From: UBA826 sp045564655
GTDB taxonomy: Bacteria; Chloroflexota; Dehalococcoidia; Lucifugimonadales; UBA826
NCBI GenBank assembly: GCA_045564655.1
Contig: JBJLGX010000007.1
Coordinates: 1-21,434, forward strand
DNA length: 21,434 nt
Direction: 5' to 3'
The notes under the pieces were generated by a model. That model worked only from the letters and a program-made list of their open reading frames with translations, was not told the origin of the DNA and searched no databases. This document shows, one piece after another, positions 1 to 7,318 of the stretch. The translations under genes and the position numbers were made by a program. Numbering within the stretch: position 1 is the stretch's first letter; the number at the start of each line of letters is the position of its first letter.

Positions 1-733
1 GAGTGTTGTTATTAATTTTAAATAATATCCATTCATTATTTTTACACTCATACAAAGAAGACAAAGGTGTCTTTCCCCTTAAACCAGGTCCACCAATATC
101 ATTTTCTGGAGCTTTATTTTTATAGTTTGTAGCATAGGGCCCTGTTAAAAAAGTAGAAGTTACAGCAAGAGAAGCTCCAATATGTTTTCCCTTATTTGTC
201 TTGTTTCTTTCTAATAGAGCAAGCATTACACCATAAGCAGCAGCTAATCCTGTCCCATAGTCGTTCAAAGTATAAGTAGCTGCTCTAGGCCCACTTTCAT
301 TAGAACCGTTTCTCATTTGAATTCCAGTAACAGCCTGAGCATTTTGTTCAAATCCGGGCCTAAATTGCCAAGGACCTTTATGCCCATAACAATTAATGGA
401 CGCATATATCAATTTTGGGTTTATTTTCTTAATTTGCTCATAACCTATTCCTAACCTGTCGGTAGTACCTTTTCTAAAACCTTCTAATATAACATCGGCT
501 GTTTTAGCGAGTTCCAAAAAAGTTTCTTTCCCTCCCGGGCTTTTTAAATTTAAGGAAACACTTTTTTTACCTCTACTTACATCTATCCATTGGTATAGCT
601 GAGGTTTTCTACTTTCTGGGTCTATTTTAATAACTTCAGCTCCATATTGAGCTAAAGTTCTTCCACAGGTAGGTCCGGCTAGAACTATTGTTAAGTCTAA
701 AACCTTTATTCCTTTTAAAGGAGCATTAGTCAT
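1..733 (-). CDS. Class III CoA-transferase (CaiB/BaiF family), 3' end cut off by the window
   Basis: The frame is open from the ATG at 733 to the window edge, giving 244 residues of a protein usually about 400 long. The start reads MTNAPLKGIKVLDLTIVLAG, the typical family opening, followed by GAEVIKID and a DVSRGKKSVSLNLK segment. Asp158 in the NDYGTG segment aligns with the catalytic Asp that forms the acyl-anhydride and glutamyl/aspartyl-CoA-type intermediates in formyl-CoA transferase (Asp169 there). GKHIGASL follows as in the family. Such enzymes move CoA from an acyl-CoA donor to a carboxylate in the cytoplasm; the substrate cannot be read from sequence. An AAGG ribosome-binding site overlaps the stop of the upstream gene, only 9 nt away, so the two CoA-transferase genes are probably co-translated and may form a heteromeric enzyme. 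Confidence 0.9.
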   Translation of the reverse strand, partial: MTNAPLKGIKVLDLTIVLAGPTCGRTLAQYGAEVIKIDPESRKPQLYQWIDVSRGKKSVSLNLKSPGGKETFLELAKTADVILEGFRKGTTDRLGIGYEQIKKINPKLIYASINCYGHKGPWQFRPGFEQNAQAVTGIQMRNGSNESGPRAATYTLNDYGTGLAAAYGVMLALLERNKTNKGKHIGASLAVTSTFLTGPYATNYKNKAPENDIGGPGLRGKTPLSSLYECKNNEWILFKINNNT

Positions 734-742
734 TTTAATACC

Positions 743-1777
743 TTATAAATCTTGGATTAATTTTCCGGGTTGTTTCATTTTTCCAAAATAAGAATCGTTA
801 ATATTAATAATTGCCTCAGAAAGATTAGCTTGTTCTTCATCTATCCATTCATCAATAGTTCTAGAAATACTACCAGGAACACCTATGTCTCCTAATTTGT
901 CTTCCCATTCTTTAGCTGTTTTTTCTTTCCAAAGTGATGCAAATTTTTCTTTATACATATTTAAAGAAAGGTCGTCTTTTAAAAGAGTTTCTAAATCGTT
1001 TAATTCTTCTAGCCACTCGGGCTTACCTATAGATTTTAGAAAAGGTTCTAAAAACCTAGGGTGAGACATGTTTATATTTATCCATTTATCATCTTTACAC
1101 TGATAAGCTCTTCCTATAACAGGATGAGCAACTTGCCTTCCTTCGCTTCTTTTAGAATGTCTAATTAAGTTACCTCCCATTCCTTGATACATGGCATCAT
1201 GTAATGAAACAGAAATTTGTTGACCTAATCCGGTCATGTTTTTTTGAAGTAGTGCCCCTACAACGGCAGAAGAAGCGGTCATAGCGGCAAAATTACTAGA
1301 ATAATAAAGGCTATGAAAAGAAGGGCCTTCACCTGGAACAGGAAGCTTACCGGCAGGGTTTAAAGAATATATTCCTGATGATGCAGCTCCTATTTCTTCT
1401 TCAGGAGGAAGATAATCTAAAGTATGTCCTGGAGGAAAACAAGGAAGAGAAACAACAACGCTTTCGCCTTTTAGGGAGTCGTATGTTAGAGAATATTTAT
1501 CTATTTCTTCAGGATCTAAACATATAATAATAATGTCTGCTGTTGTGCATAAATTTAGAATATTTTGAAGTGATGTTGAGTCATTAAAAATGTTGGCATT
1601 TAGAATGTTTTTACCTCTATTCCAAACAGAAAACTCTACACTTTCCTGTTTAGGATTAATATTAGGAAAAAGTATTTTTGTTACTTCTGCTTTTTCATCT
1701 GCAAGCATCATGCCTAAAATAGACCCTGCAGGGTATCTGCTTATTTCTAGTACTTTATAGCCTTCTAAAAAACCCAT
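743..1777 (-). CDS. Divergent class III CoA-transferase-like protein lacking the catalytic Asp
   Basis: This 344-residue protein belongs to the CaiB/BaiF family: it opens MGFLEGYKVLEISRYPAGS, has an LLQKNMTGLGQQISVSLHDA segment (about residues 176-195) and a C-terminal half with AYQCKDDKWI and GVPGSISRTIDEW, as expected. It is shorter than the usual 390-410 residues. By hand alignment to its neighbour and the family pattern, the position of the catalytic Asp is Ser161 (YYSSNF), and the usual 'AGP' near the N-terminus is 'AGS'. It may therefore be a non-catalytic partner of the adjacent Asp-containing CoA-transferase, as in heteromeric family members such as benzylsuccinate CoA-transferase BbsEF, or a CoA-binding protein with another role. 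Its AGGA ribosome-binding site overlaps the TAG stop of the upstream selenoprotein gene, which indicates coupled translation. Confidence 0.85.
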   Translation of the reverse strand: MGFLEGYKVLEISRYPAGSILGMMLADEKAEVTKILFPNINPKQESVEFSVWNRGKNILNANIFNDSTSLQNILNLCTTADIIIICLDPEEIDKYSLTYDSLKGESVVVSLPCFPPGHTLDYLPPEEEIGAASSGIYSLNPAGKLPVPGEGPSFHSLYYSSNFAAMTASSAVVGALLQKNMTGLGQQISVSLHDAMYQGMGGNLIRHSKRSEGRQVAHPVIGRAYQCKDDKWININMSHPRFLEPFLKSIGKPEWLEELNDLETLLKDDLSLNMYKEKFASLWKEKTAKEWEDKLGDIGVPGSISRTIDEWIDEEQANLSEAIININDSYFGKMKQPGKLIQDL

Positions 1778-1785
1778 CTATTATC

Positions 1786-3426
1786 CTAAATATATTGATC
1801 TATACCAACAGTAGCTGATGAAGGCCCAGAAGGAAAAACTAAAGTTTTTGCCCTATCAGCACCAATAACAACTATATCAATATTGTCAGGACTGTGCAGT
1901 AAGGGTACCTCTTTTTCTAATTTTTCTGATTCTGACAAATCTTTCAAATAATGCCATTTTTCGTCTACTCTCGCATCCTCTAAAGGAATATATTGTGTCA
2001 TTTTTCCTACACTATGATTGGCGTGTGAATATATAAAATCACGAACATCTTTTTTAGAAAAACCTTCTTTTCCAACAGGCATTGCGACGTCTGGAGGCAT
2101 AAATATTAGTCTTTCATGCCCGCCAGCTCTATTATTACCGACACCCATAATTCCAAAGGTTATTCCATATGCTATGGTTTTTAGAAGCCCTTCTGCAGAA
2201 GTATTACCTTGATCCTGAACATCTAATTCTCCATCTGTGATAAATATGGAAACAGCATTTTCTTCTTTAGAAAAGCCTCTGTCTTCAGCATATGAATTCC
2301 AAGGACTCATTTTTTCATTTTCTGCAACACAATGAACGAATTTACGAGTTGTACCAATAGTATCCATGTCCATTTTGTTTGGATACCACATACCAATATT
2401 TTTAAGACATAAATAAAAAGCTCTTCCTACAATAACGTTTATTTCGTTTTCCTTACCCGGACCCAATGCAGATCCAGAATTTAAACCTATTTTCTTTGCT
2501 ATTGGTCCATTTACTACTAGTAAAGGAGCATGAGGGCTTGTTGACATCAATAATGATTTTCCACCATGTGGTCCCATTTCTGATAAACATTTAACAGCAG
2601 CTATTATGACTGGCATGTGTTCTGGTTTGGCGCCTGCAAGAGCTGCGTTAATTGCTATTTTTTTAACAGTTGCCACTCCAAAACCAGGAGGCATATCACA
2701 AACGATATCAGAGCTTTTTAAACTTGTTCCCTTTAGAAGATTTTGAACAACTTCTTTCGTCGGAGGATATACAGGTAACGCATCTGACCAATCCTCATCT
2801 GTAAAATACTTATTCATTTTCAAAACAGATTCATATTTATCTTCACCTTCAAAAAACAGAAAATCATTTTGGTGCTGGTCATTTTCATACAAACTTTCAT
2901 CAGATGTTAATGTAGATATTAAATCGGGCATAACTTCTTCAGTTTGTGAGATGCACAACTCATCAGCAAGATTTCTATATATACGAGGCACTATTACGAA
3001 TTGTAAATCTGGCATACCAAAAGCTCTGCTGCTAGCAATGGCATCATCTTTAAATCTACCAGAAACAATAGGAACAGCAGGTTTCCCCATTTTTTCTACT
3101 TCAATCATGTCATGGCACATCCATGACGCGCATGTACCTCAGTCCGCTGTAGCCCCTATGACAACATCACATTCTTTAGCTGCTTTTTTCAGTATTTCAG
3201 GTGGATTAGGATAGTTTCCGCCTGTATAAAATTTAGTTTTAACGCCTGTAAAACGTTCCTTTATTATTTCGCCTGCTCTGTTAAGTGCTAAATCTCCTCC
3301 GTGTGTTCCGCTCCAAACAAGACCAATTGTTAAATTATTTAATGATTTTGGACGAGGATTTGTTTTGAGAACATTTAAAAGGCCGCGTTGCTGTGCTACA
3401 GGATTGTGAACTTCTAGTAAATGCAT
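1786..3426 (-). CDS. UGSC-family selenoprotein, UGA at 3139-3141 read as selenocysteine
   Basis: Read through one in-frame TGA, this is a 546-residue protein. Residues 1-95 form an alpha/beta domain (IGLVWSGTHGGD, then CDVVIGATAD). Next comes the motif Sec96-Gly-Thr-Cys99 followed by ASWMCHDMIEVEKMGKPAV, the signature of the UGSC family, named for its Sec-Gly-Ser-Cys motif and known from marine metagenome selenoproteomes. U-x-x-C is a typical thiol/selenol redox arrangement. Residues about 200-546 form a second region I cannot assign, with Gly/His-rich segments (MPPGFGVATV, GPHGGKSLL, SGSALGPGKENE, GVGNNRAGGHE). The start ATG has an AAGGAG box 11 nt upstream. No residues appear missing across the UGA and family similarity continues directly on both sides, which argues against a pseudogene. 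The natural substrate is unknown. It is the first gene of the minus-strand operon with the two CoA-transferase genes. The Sec machinery (selA/selB/selC/selD) must lie elsewhere. Confidence 0.88.
3106..3134 (-). promoter_or_regulatory. Predicted bacterial SECIS hairpin downstream of the Sec UGA
   Basis: In the mRNA, a perfect 7-bp stem is formed by GUCAUGG (3127-3121) and CCAUGAC (3115-3109) around the 5-nt loop AUGUG. Three more pairs (CAU 3134-3132 with AUG 3108-3106) can form below a 5'-side GCGC bulge. The apical loop begins 18 nt after the UGA, inside the roughly 16-37 nt range described for bacterial SECIS elements. If the closing G-C pair opens, the loop begins with G, which fits the usual requirement for a G in the first loop positions. 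The hairpin lies wholly inside the coding sequence, as expected for SelB-dependent decoding in bacteria. Confidence 0.72.
3139..3141 (-). other. In-frame UGA codon, predicted selenocysteine insertion site (Sec96)
   Basis: On the minus strand the reading is GCG-GAC-TGA-GGT-ACA-TGC, giving Ala-Asp-Sec-Gly-Thr-Cys. Codon phase is identical before and after. TGA is used as an ordinary stop elsewhere in the window (for example moaA and the YtkA-like gene), so a general UGA reassignment is unlikely. The codon falls exactly at the first motif position of a family named for Sec at that place. Confidence 0.85.
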
Positions 3427-3473
3427 GTTTTTATTATCTCCTTATGAAATGAAACCATTACATTTCTTTTAGG

Positions 3474-3499
3474 ATTATACAAAAAATAGAAAGTATAAT
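3474..3499. promoter_or_regulatory. Divergent promoter region (candidate -10 boxes on both strands)
   Basis: The gap between the divergent selenoprotein operon and the acetyltransferase gene holds a TATAAT on the minus strand (3479-3474), about 48 nt upstream of the selenoprotein ATG, and a TATAAT on the plus strand (3494-3499), about 43 nt upstream of the acetyltransferase ATG. Neither has a convincing -35 box at the right spacing, so the call rests on position and the -10 match only. Confidence 0.4.
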
Positions 3500-3541
3500 G
3501 ATAAAAAAAGAAATGTTTATAAAGTGAAAAGAGTATTAAGT

Positions 3542-4705
3542 ATGGATAAAGATCAATTAACCTATGCCCCAATAGAAAAAAAAGAATCAGAAGAACTTTG
3601 GGAAATAATTTATCAATCACTACATAGGCACGCACAGCCTGGGTGGAACGAACATATAGGCTATGAAAGATTTAGAGCTGTTAAAAGGAAAGAAAAAATT
3701 CTCGGAGGAATGGGAATTATAGATATGGGCCAATGGTTTGGTGGAAAAATTGTAAGAACTGGAGCAGTAACCTCGGTGGGAGTGGCACCTGAAGGAAGAG
3801 GCTTAGGAGTTGCTTCCGTTCTTGTTAAAGAATCACTTTCTGAGATGTATGAATCTGGAATACCTGTATCAACCTTGTTGCCTTCTAGCACAAGAGTTTA
3901 TCGTTCTTTTGGCTATGAGAGGTCTGGTGCAAAAATCACTTATGAAGCCAAAGTACAAGATATGAAAGTTGGGAAAAACAAACTAGACATCATAGAAATA
4001 ACTCCTAGTGACAGAGAAGAAACTTATCTTTTGTACAACCAAAGAGCAAAACTAAATAACGGCAACCTAGATAGGGGTTCTGTGTTGTGGGATCTGATTT
4101 TAGAATCTAAAGGTAGAAAGATATTTCATTATATTGTAAAAAACGAAAACGAAATTGTCGGATATGTAAATTTTCAACAAGCTAGATCAGCAAATCACAT
4201 ACGTGTAAGAGACATGGTTGCTTTAAATTCAGAAGCAGTAAAAAAACTACTAAATTTTTTTTACGACCACAGGACAGTCATTGATACAATTTCTTGGAAT
4301 GGACCAGCAAATGACCCCATTCAATTACTTATGGAAGAGCAAAAAGTTGAAGTAGCAGATACTAGAGACTGGATGTTAAGAATAGTGGATATTAAAAAAG
4401 CTCTTGAAAGCAGAGGTTATGTGAAAGATATTCAGTTGTCTTTAACTTTAAACTACGAAGATTCTATTTTGCCTCAAAATTCAGGAGCATGGGATATAAA
4501 TATTTATGATGGAAAATGTGAAGTTAATAAATCGAACTTAAACGGAATTACTTTAGGGCCTCGTGGATTGGCTCCCTTATATACAAGTTACCTTAATGCC
4601 TATGATATTAAAAACATAGGATTACTTGAAGGTAGCGATAAAGATTTGTCAAAAGCATCCATTATTTTTAGCGGGCCTAAACCATGGTTTAGTGATCAAT
4701 TTTAA
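3542..4705 (+). CDS. Eis-like GNAT N-acetyltransferase with SCP2-like C-terminal region
   Basis: This cytoplasmic acetyl-CoA-dependent N-acetyltransferase has 387 residues from the ATG at 3542, close to the roughly 400 of mycobacterial Eis proteins. The N-terminal GNAT domain has the acetyl-CoA loop VGVAPEGRGLGVAS (about residues 79-92). The following STRVYRSFGYERSG (about 116-129) carries Tyr120, which matches the general-acid Tyr of Eis. A second GNAT-like part and a C-terminal SCP2-like region follow, and the protein ends in Phe, as Eis does, whose terminal carboxylate acts as a catalytic base. An in-frame GTG at 3524 is also possible, but the ATG has a GAG box 9 nt upstream. It is transcribed away from the selenoprotein operon. 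The substrate (amine, aminoglycoside or protein lysine) is unknown. Confidence 0.82.
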   Translation: MDKDQLTYAPIEKKESEELWEIIYQSLHRHAQPGWNEHIGYERFRAVKRKEKILGGMGIIDMGQWFGGKIVRTGAVTSVGVAPEGRGLGVASVLVKESLSEMYESGIPVSTLLPSSTRVYRSFGYERSGAKITYEAKVQDMKVGKNKLDIIEITPSDREETYLLYNQRAKLNNGNLDRGSVLWDLILESKGRKIFHYIVKNENEIVGYVNFQQARSANHIRVRDMVALNSEAVKKLLNFFYDHRTVIDTISWNGPANDPIQLLMEEQKVEVADTRDWMLRIVDIKKALESRGYVKDIQLSLTLNYEDSILPQNSGAWDINIYDGKCEVNKSNLNGITLGPRGLAPLYTSYLNAYDIKNIGLLEGSDKDLSKASIIFSGPKPWFSDQF

Positions 4706-4723
4706 ATATAAATAAACTAAAAT

Positions 4724-5320
4724 ATGAAAAAACAGATTTTAATTGCGACTAGAAATCAAGGCAAGATCAAAGAAATTAGAGAATTTTTAAACGAAGAGTT
4801 TGAAATTTTAGGGTTAGATGATTTTGAAATTAAACATGAAGTTGAAGAAACAGGTACAACTTTTAAGGAAAATGCCATTAAAAAAGCTAAAGAATACGGA
4901 GAAATATCCAATATAATGACAATATCGGATGATTCAGGGCTCGTGGTCGATATTTTAGATGGAGAACCGGGAGTGTATTCTGCTAGATACGGAGGTGAGG
5001 AGCTGACAGATGAAGAAAGAACTAATTTACTTTTAAATAACTTGAAAGATTTCAAACAAAAAGAATTAACTGCCCGTTTCTGTTGTGTTATAGCTATATG
5101 GGCACCAAATAAGAAAATAAAAACATTTTGTGGCACAATTGAAGGTCAAATTAGTACAATTGCTAGGGGAAATAATGGTTTTGGATATGATCCTATTTTT
5201 TATTATCCCCCCAAAGGAAAAAATTTAGCAGAAATAACAATGCAAGAAAAACAGGAAGTAAGCCATCGGGGTAAAGCAGTTTATAAAGCTATTAAATATA
5301 TTAAAGAAATAAATGAATAA
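4724..5320 (+). CDS. rdgB: dITP/XTP pyrophosphatase (RdgB/HAM1 family)
   Basis: It hydrolyses non-canonical purine triphosphates (ITP, dITP, XTP) to monophosphates and so keeps deaminated bases out of DNA and RNA. The 198 residues are the normal family length. The nucleotide-binding start ILIATRNQGKIKEIREFL (about 5-22), the catalytic TISDDSGLVVD segment (about 66-76), GVYSARYGGE, the NNGFGYDPIFYYP specificity region and the terminal SHRGKA motif are all present. There is no clear Shine-Dalgarno sequence in the 18 nt behind the preceding gene. It ends 2 nt before moaA and so is probably co-transcribed with it. Confidence 0.95.
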   Translation: MKKQILIATRNQGKIKEIREFLNEEFEILGLDDFEIKHEVEETGTTFKENAIKKAKEYGEISNIMTISDDSGLVVDILDGEPGVYSARYGGEELTDEERTNLLLNNLKDFKQKELTARFCCVIAIWAPNKKIKTFCGTIEGQISTIARGNNGFGYDPIFYYPPKGKNLAEITMQEKQEVSHRGKAVYKAIKYIKEINE

Positions 5321-5322
5321 AA

Positions 5323-6330
5323 ATGCAAACAGTAGATAAATTTCAAAGACCATTAAGAGATCTAAGAATATCTGTAACAGACAGATGTAATTTCAGATGT
5401 GCATATTGCATGCCAGCCGAAATATTTGGAGAAAGATATGAGTTTTTGCCTAGAGAAGAACTTTTAACATTTGAAGAAATTTATAGAGTTGCCAACATTT
5501 CGGCACAATTGGGAGTAAAAAAAATTAGAATTACTGGTGGAGAGCCACTAGTAAGACAAAATGTTCCTGAATTAATAAAAATGTTGTCGTCTATAAAAGA
5601 AATTGAAGACATTGCTATGACAACAAATGCATATCTTTTAAAGAAATTTGCTAAAGAATTAAAACAATCTGGACTAAACAGAATAACAGTTAGTTTAGAT
5701 TCAATAGACGATGAAATATTTCAAAAAATGAACGGAAGAGGATTTAAAACTAAAAAAGTTATTGATGGAATAAAAGAAGCCCAAAAAGTTGGGTTTAATG
5801 ATATTAAAATAAACTCTGTTGTTCAGAAAAATGTAAATGATAAAACCCTCTTAAATTTAGTTGAATGGTGCAGAGAAGAAAATCTTATTCCTAGATTTAT
5901 TGAATATATGGATGTTGGAACCCTAAATAATTGGAAACTTGATGAAGTTGTTTCTGCCTCTGAAATAATTGAAATAATAAGTAGTAAATATCCAGTAAGC
6001 CCTATAGATCCTTCATATAGAGGAGAAGTAGCGAAAAGATATGGTTATAAAGACGGGAAAGGTGAATTTGGAATAATATCTTCTGTTACCCAGCCTTTCT
6101 GTGGAGACTGTACTAGAATGAGACTGTCTCCAGAAGGACAAATGGTAACCTGCCTGTTTGCTTCTTCTGGAATTGAATTAAGAGAATCTTTAAGAAAAAA
6201 AATGTCAGATGAAGAAATAAAACAAATAATTAAAAACACATGGAATGTTAGAAAAGACAGATATTCAGAAGAAAGAAATCCTTCTTTGTCATCTCGACCT
6301 AAAGTAGAGATGTACCACATAGGGGGTTGA
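5323..6330 (+). CDS. moaA: GTP 3',8-cyclase (MoaA), radical SAM enzyme of molybdenum cofactor synthesis
   Basis: MoaA converts GTP to 3',8-cyclo-7,8-dihydro-GTP, the first step of molybdopterin synthesis. The radical-SAM motif CNFRCAYC (Cys22, Cys26, Cys29) binds the first 4Fe-4S cluster. The C-terminal C-x2-C-x13-C set (Cys260, Cys263, Cys277, in QPFCGDCTRMRLS) binds the second cluster. The RITGGEPLVR SAM-binding segment and the functionally important terminal Gly-Gly are present. At 335 residues it is full length. The gene lies 2 nt after rdgB and 1 nt before rnhA; moaC, the next step of the pathway, lies one gene further on, and a molybdoenzyme gene follows downstream. Confidence 0.97.
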   Translation: MQTVDKFQRPLRDLRISVTDRCNFRCAYCMPAEIFGERYEFLPREELLTFEEIYRVANISAQLGVKKIRITGGEPLVRQNVPELIKMLSSIKEIEDIAMTTNAYLLKKFAKELKQSGLNRITVSLDSIDDEIFQKMNGRGFKTKKVIDGIKEAQKVGFNDIKINSVVQKNVNDKTLLNLVEWCREENLIPRFIEYMDVGTLNNWKLDEVVSASEIIEIISSKYPVSPIDPSYRGEVAKRYGYKDGKGEFGIISSVTQPFCGDCTRMRLSPEGQMVTCLFASSGIELRESLRKKMSDEEIKQIIKNTWNVRKDRYSEERNPSLSSRPKVEMYHIGG

Positions 6331-6331
6331 T

Positions 6332-6727
6332 GTGATTGAAATATATACAGATGGAGCATGTTTAAATAATCCTGGTCCAGGTGGTTGGGGTGTAATTATT
6401 TTAGAAAAAGATAAAAAAACTGTATTTGGTGGAAGTGAGAAGACAACAACTAATAACAGAATGGAAATAACAGCTGTTATTGAAGGCCTAAAACAAATTT
6501 CTAAAAAAACACCTGTTAAAATATTTTCTGATTCTACATATGTTATCAATACAATGACTAAAAACTGGAAAAGGAATAAAAATAAAGATCTATGGGATAT
6601 TTTGGATGATCAGGTATTAAATAGAAAAATTGAATGGAAATGGGTAAAAGGACATTCTGGAGATAAATTTAATGAAGAAGCAGATAGCATTGCTTATGGA
6701 GAAGCCGTTAAGATACAGAAAAAGTAA
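6332..6727 (+). CDS. rnhA: Ribonuclease HI
   Basis: It cleaves the RNA strand of RNA:DNA hybrids. The four metal-binding acidic residues of the family are visible: Asp7 in IYTDGACLNNPGPGGWG, Glu45 in NNRMEITAVIEGL, Asp67 in FSDSTYVI and Asp118 in EEADSIA, with His108 in VKGHSG. The 131 residues make a compact bacterial form. The start is GTG at 6332, preceded by an excellent AGGGGG ribosome-binding site at 6321-6326 that lies in the end of moaA, so translation is coupled. It sits between two molybdenum cofactor genes with no obvious functional link. Confidence 0.95.
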   Translation: MIEIYTDGACLNNPGPGGWGVIILEKDKKTVFGGSEKTTTNNRMEITAVIEGLKQISKKTPVKIFSDSTYVINTMTKNWKRNKNKDLWDILDDQVLNRKIEWKWVKGHSGDKFNEEADSIAYGEAVKIQKK

Positions 6728-6747
6728 AACTAAAAGAGAAAATAATA

Positions 6748-7230
6748 ATGGCAAAAGACAAAAAAATAACTCACCTAAATGAAAAAGGTGAAGCAAATAT
6801 GGTAGACATAACTTCGAAGGAAATGTCTCATAGAATTGCAGTGGCACGGGCATCTATTCAAATGAAAAAAGAAACATTAAATTTATTAAAAGAAGAAGCA
6901 ATTAAAAAGGGAGATGTTTTATCTGTAGCTAGAGTCGCAGGAATAATGGCTTCTAAACAAACCCCAAATCTTATTCCTCTTTGTCACCCATTATCAATAA
7001 CTAAAGCAGAAATTGAATTTGAAGTTAATGAAGAAAAAAATATTTTAGAAATTAATGCTACTATCGAAACTTACGGAAAGACAGGTGTTGAAATGGAAGC
7101 CTTAACAGCTGCTTCTGTATCTTCTCTTACTGTTTATGACATGTGTAAAGCAGTGGACAAGGGAATGACAGTAACAATTGGACTAGTCAGTAAAAAAGGT
7201 GGAAAATCAGGAGATATTTTTTTTAACTAA
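6748..7230 (+). CDS. moaC: Cyclic pyranopterin monophosphate synthase (MoaC)
   Basis: MoaC converts the MoaA product to cyclic pyranopterin monophosphate (precursor Z). The 160 residues include all family landmarks: MVDITSKEMSHRIAVARA near the N-terminus, LIPLCHPL with His80, TYGKTGVEMEALTA, and YDMCKAVDKGM, in which Asp131 and Lys134 correspond to catalytic Asp128 and Lys131 of E. coli MoaC. The ATG is preceded by an AGAG-type weak ribosome-binding site. It follows rnhA after 20 nt and belongs to the same run of plus-strand genes. The later Moco genes (moaD, moaE, mogA, moeA) are not in the window. Confidence 0.96.
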   Translation: MAKDKKITHLNEKGEANMVDITSKEMSHRIAVARASIQMKKETLNLLKEEAIKKGDVLSVARVAGIMASKQTPNLIPLCHPLSITKAEIEFEVNEEKNILEINATIETYGKTGVEMEALTAASVSSLTVYDMCKAVDKGMTVTIGLVSKKGGKSGDIFFN

Positions 7231-7272
7231 TAAAAGAGAATATCTGTTAATATTATAGTCTATATAAAAAGT

Positions 7273-7293
7273 CGGGCTTCAGAGAGTAGCCTG
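7273..7293 (+). promoter_or_regulatory. Small hairpin in the leader of the RRM gene
   Basis: CGGGCT (7273-7278) pairs with AGCCTG (7288-7293) around a 9-nt loop, with one G-U pair. It lies in the 88-nt gap before the RNA-binding protein gene and is the only G+C-rich patch there. It could be a leader structure bound by the RRM protein itself or a weak terminator after moaC (no U-run follows), or it may be chance. Confidence 0.25.
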
Positions 7294-7318
7294 TAGAATT
7301 AGAATTAGGAAGAAGTTC

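Noticed and set aside
1786..3426. Two separate genes (3139-3426 and 1786-3120) or a nonsense-mutated pseudogene
   Set aside because: The frame is continuous through a single TGA, family similarity runs directly across it, the UGA sits at the Sec position of the motif, and a hairpin follows at SECIS distance. The Met codon at 3120 has no ribosome-binding site and would remove the motif.
3524..3541. GTG start for the acetyltransferase
   Set aside because: It lacks a ribosome-binding site, and the added residues VKRVLS precede the normal Eis-type N-terminus; the ATG at 3542 has a GAG box. Not fully excluded.
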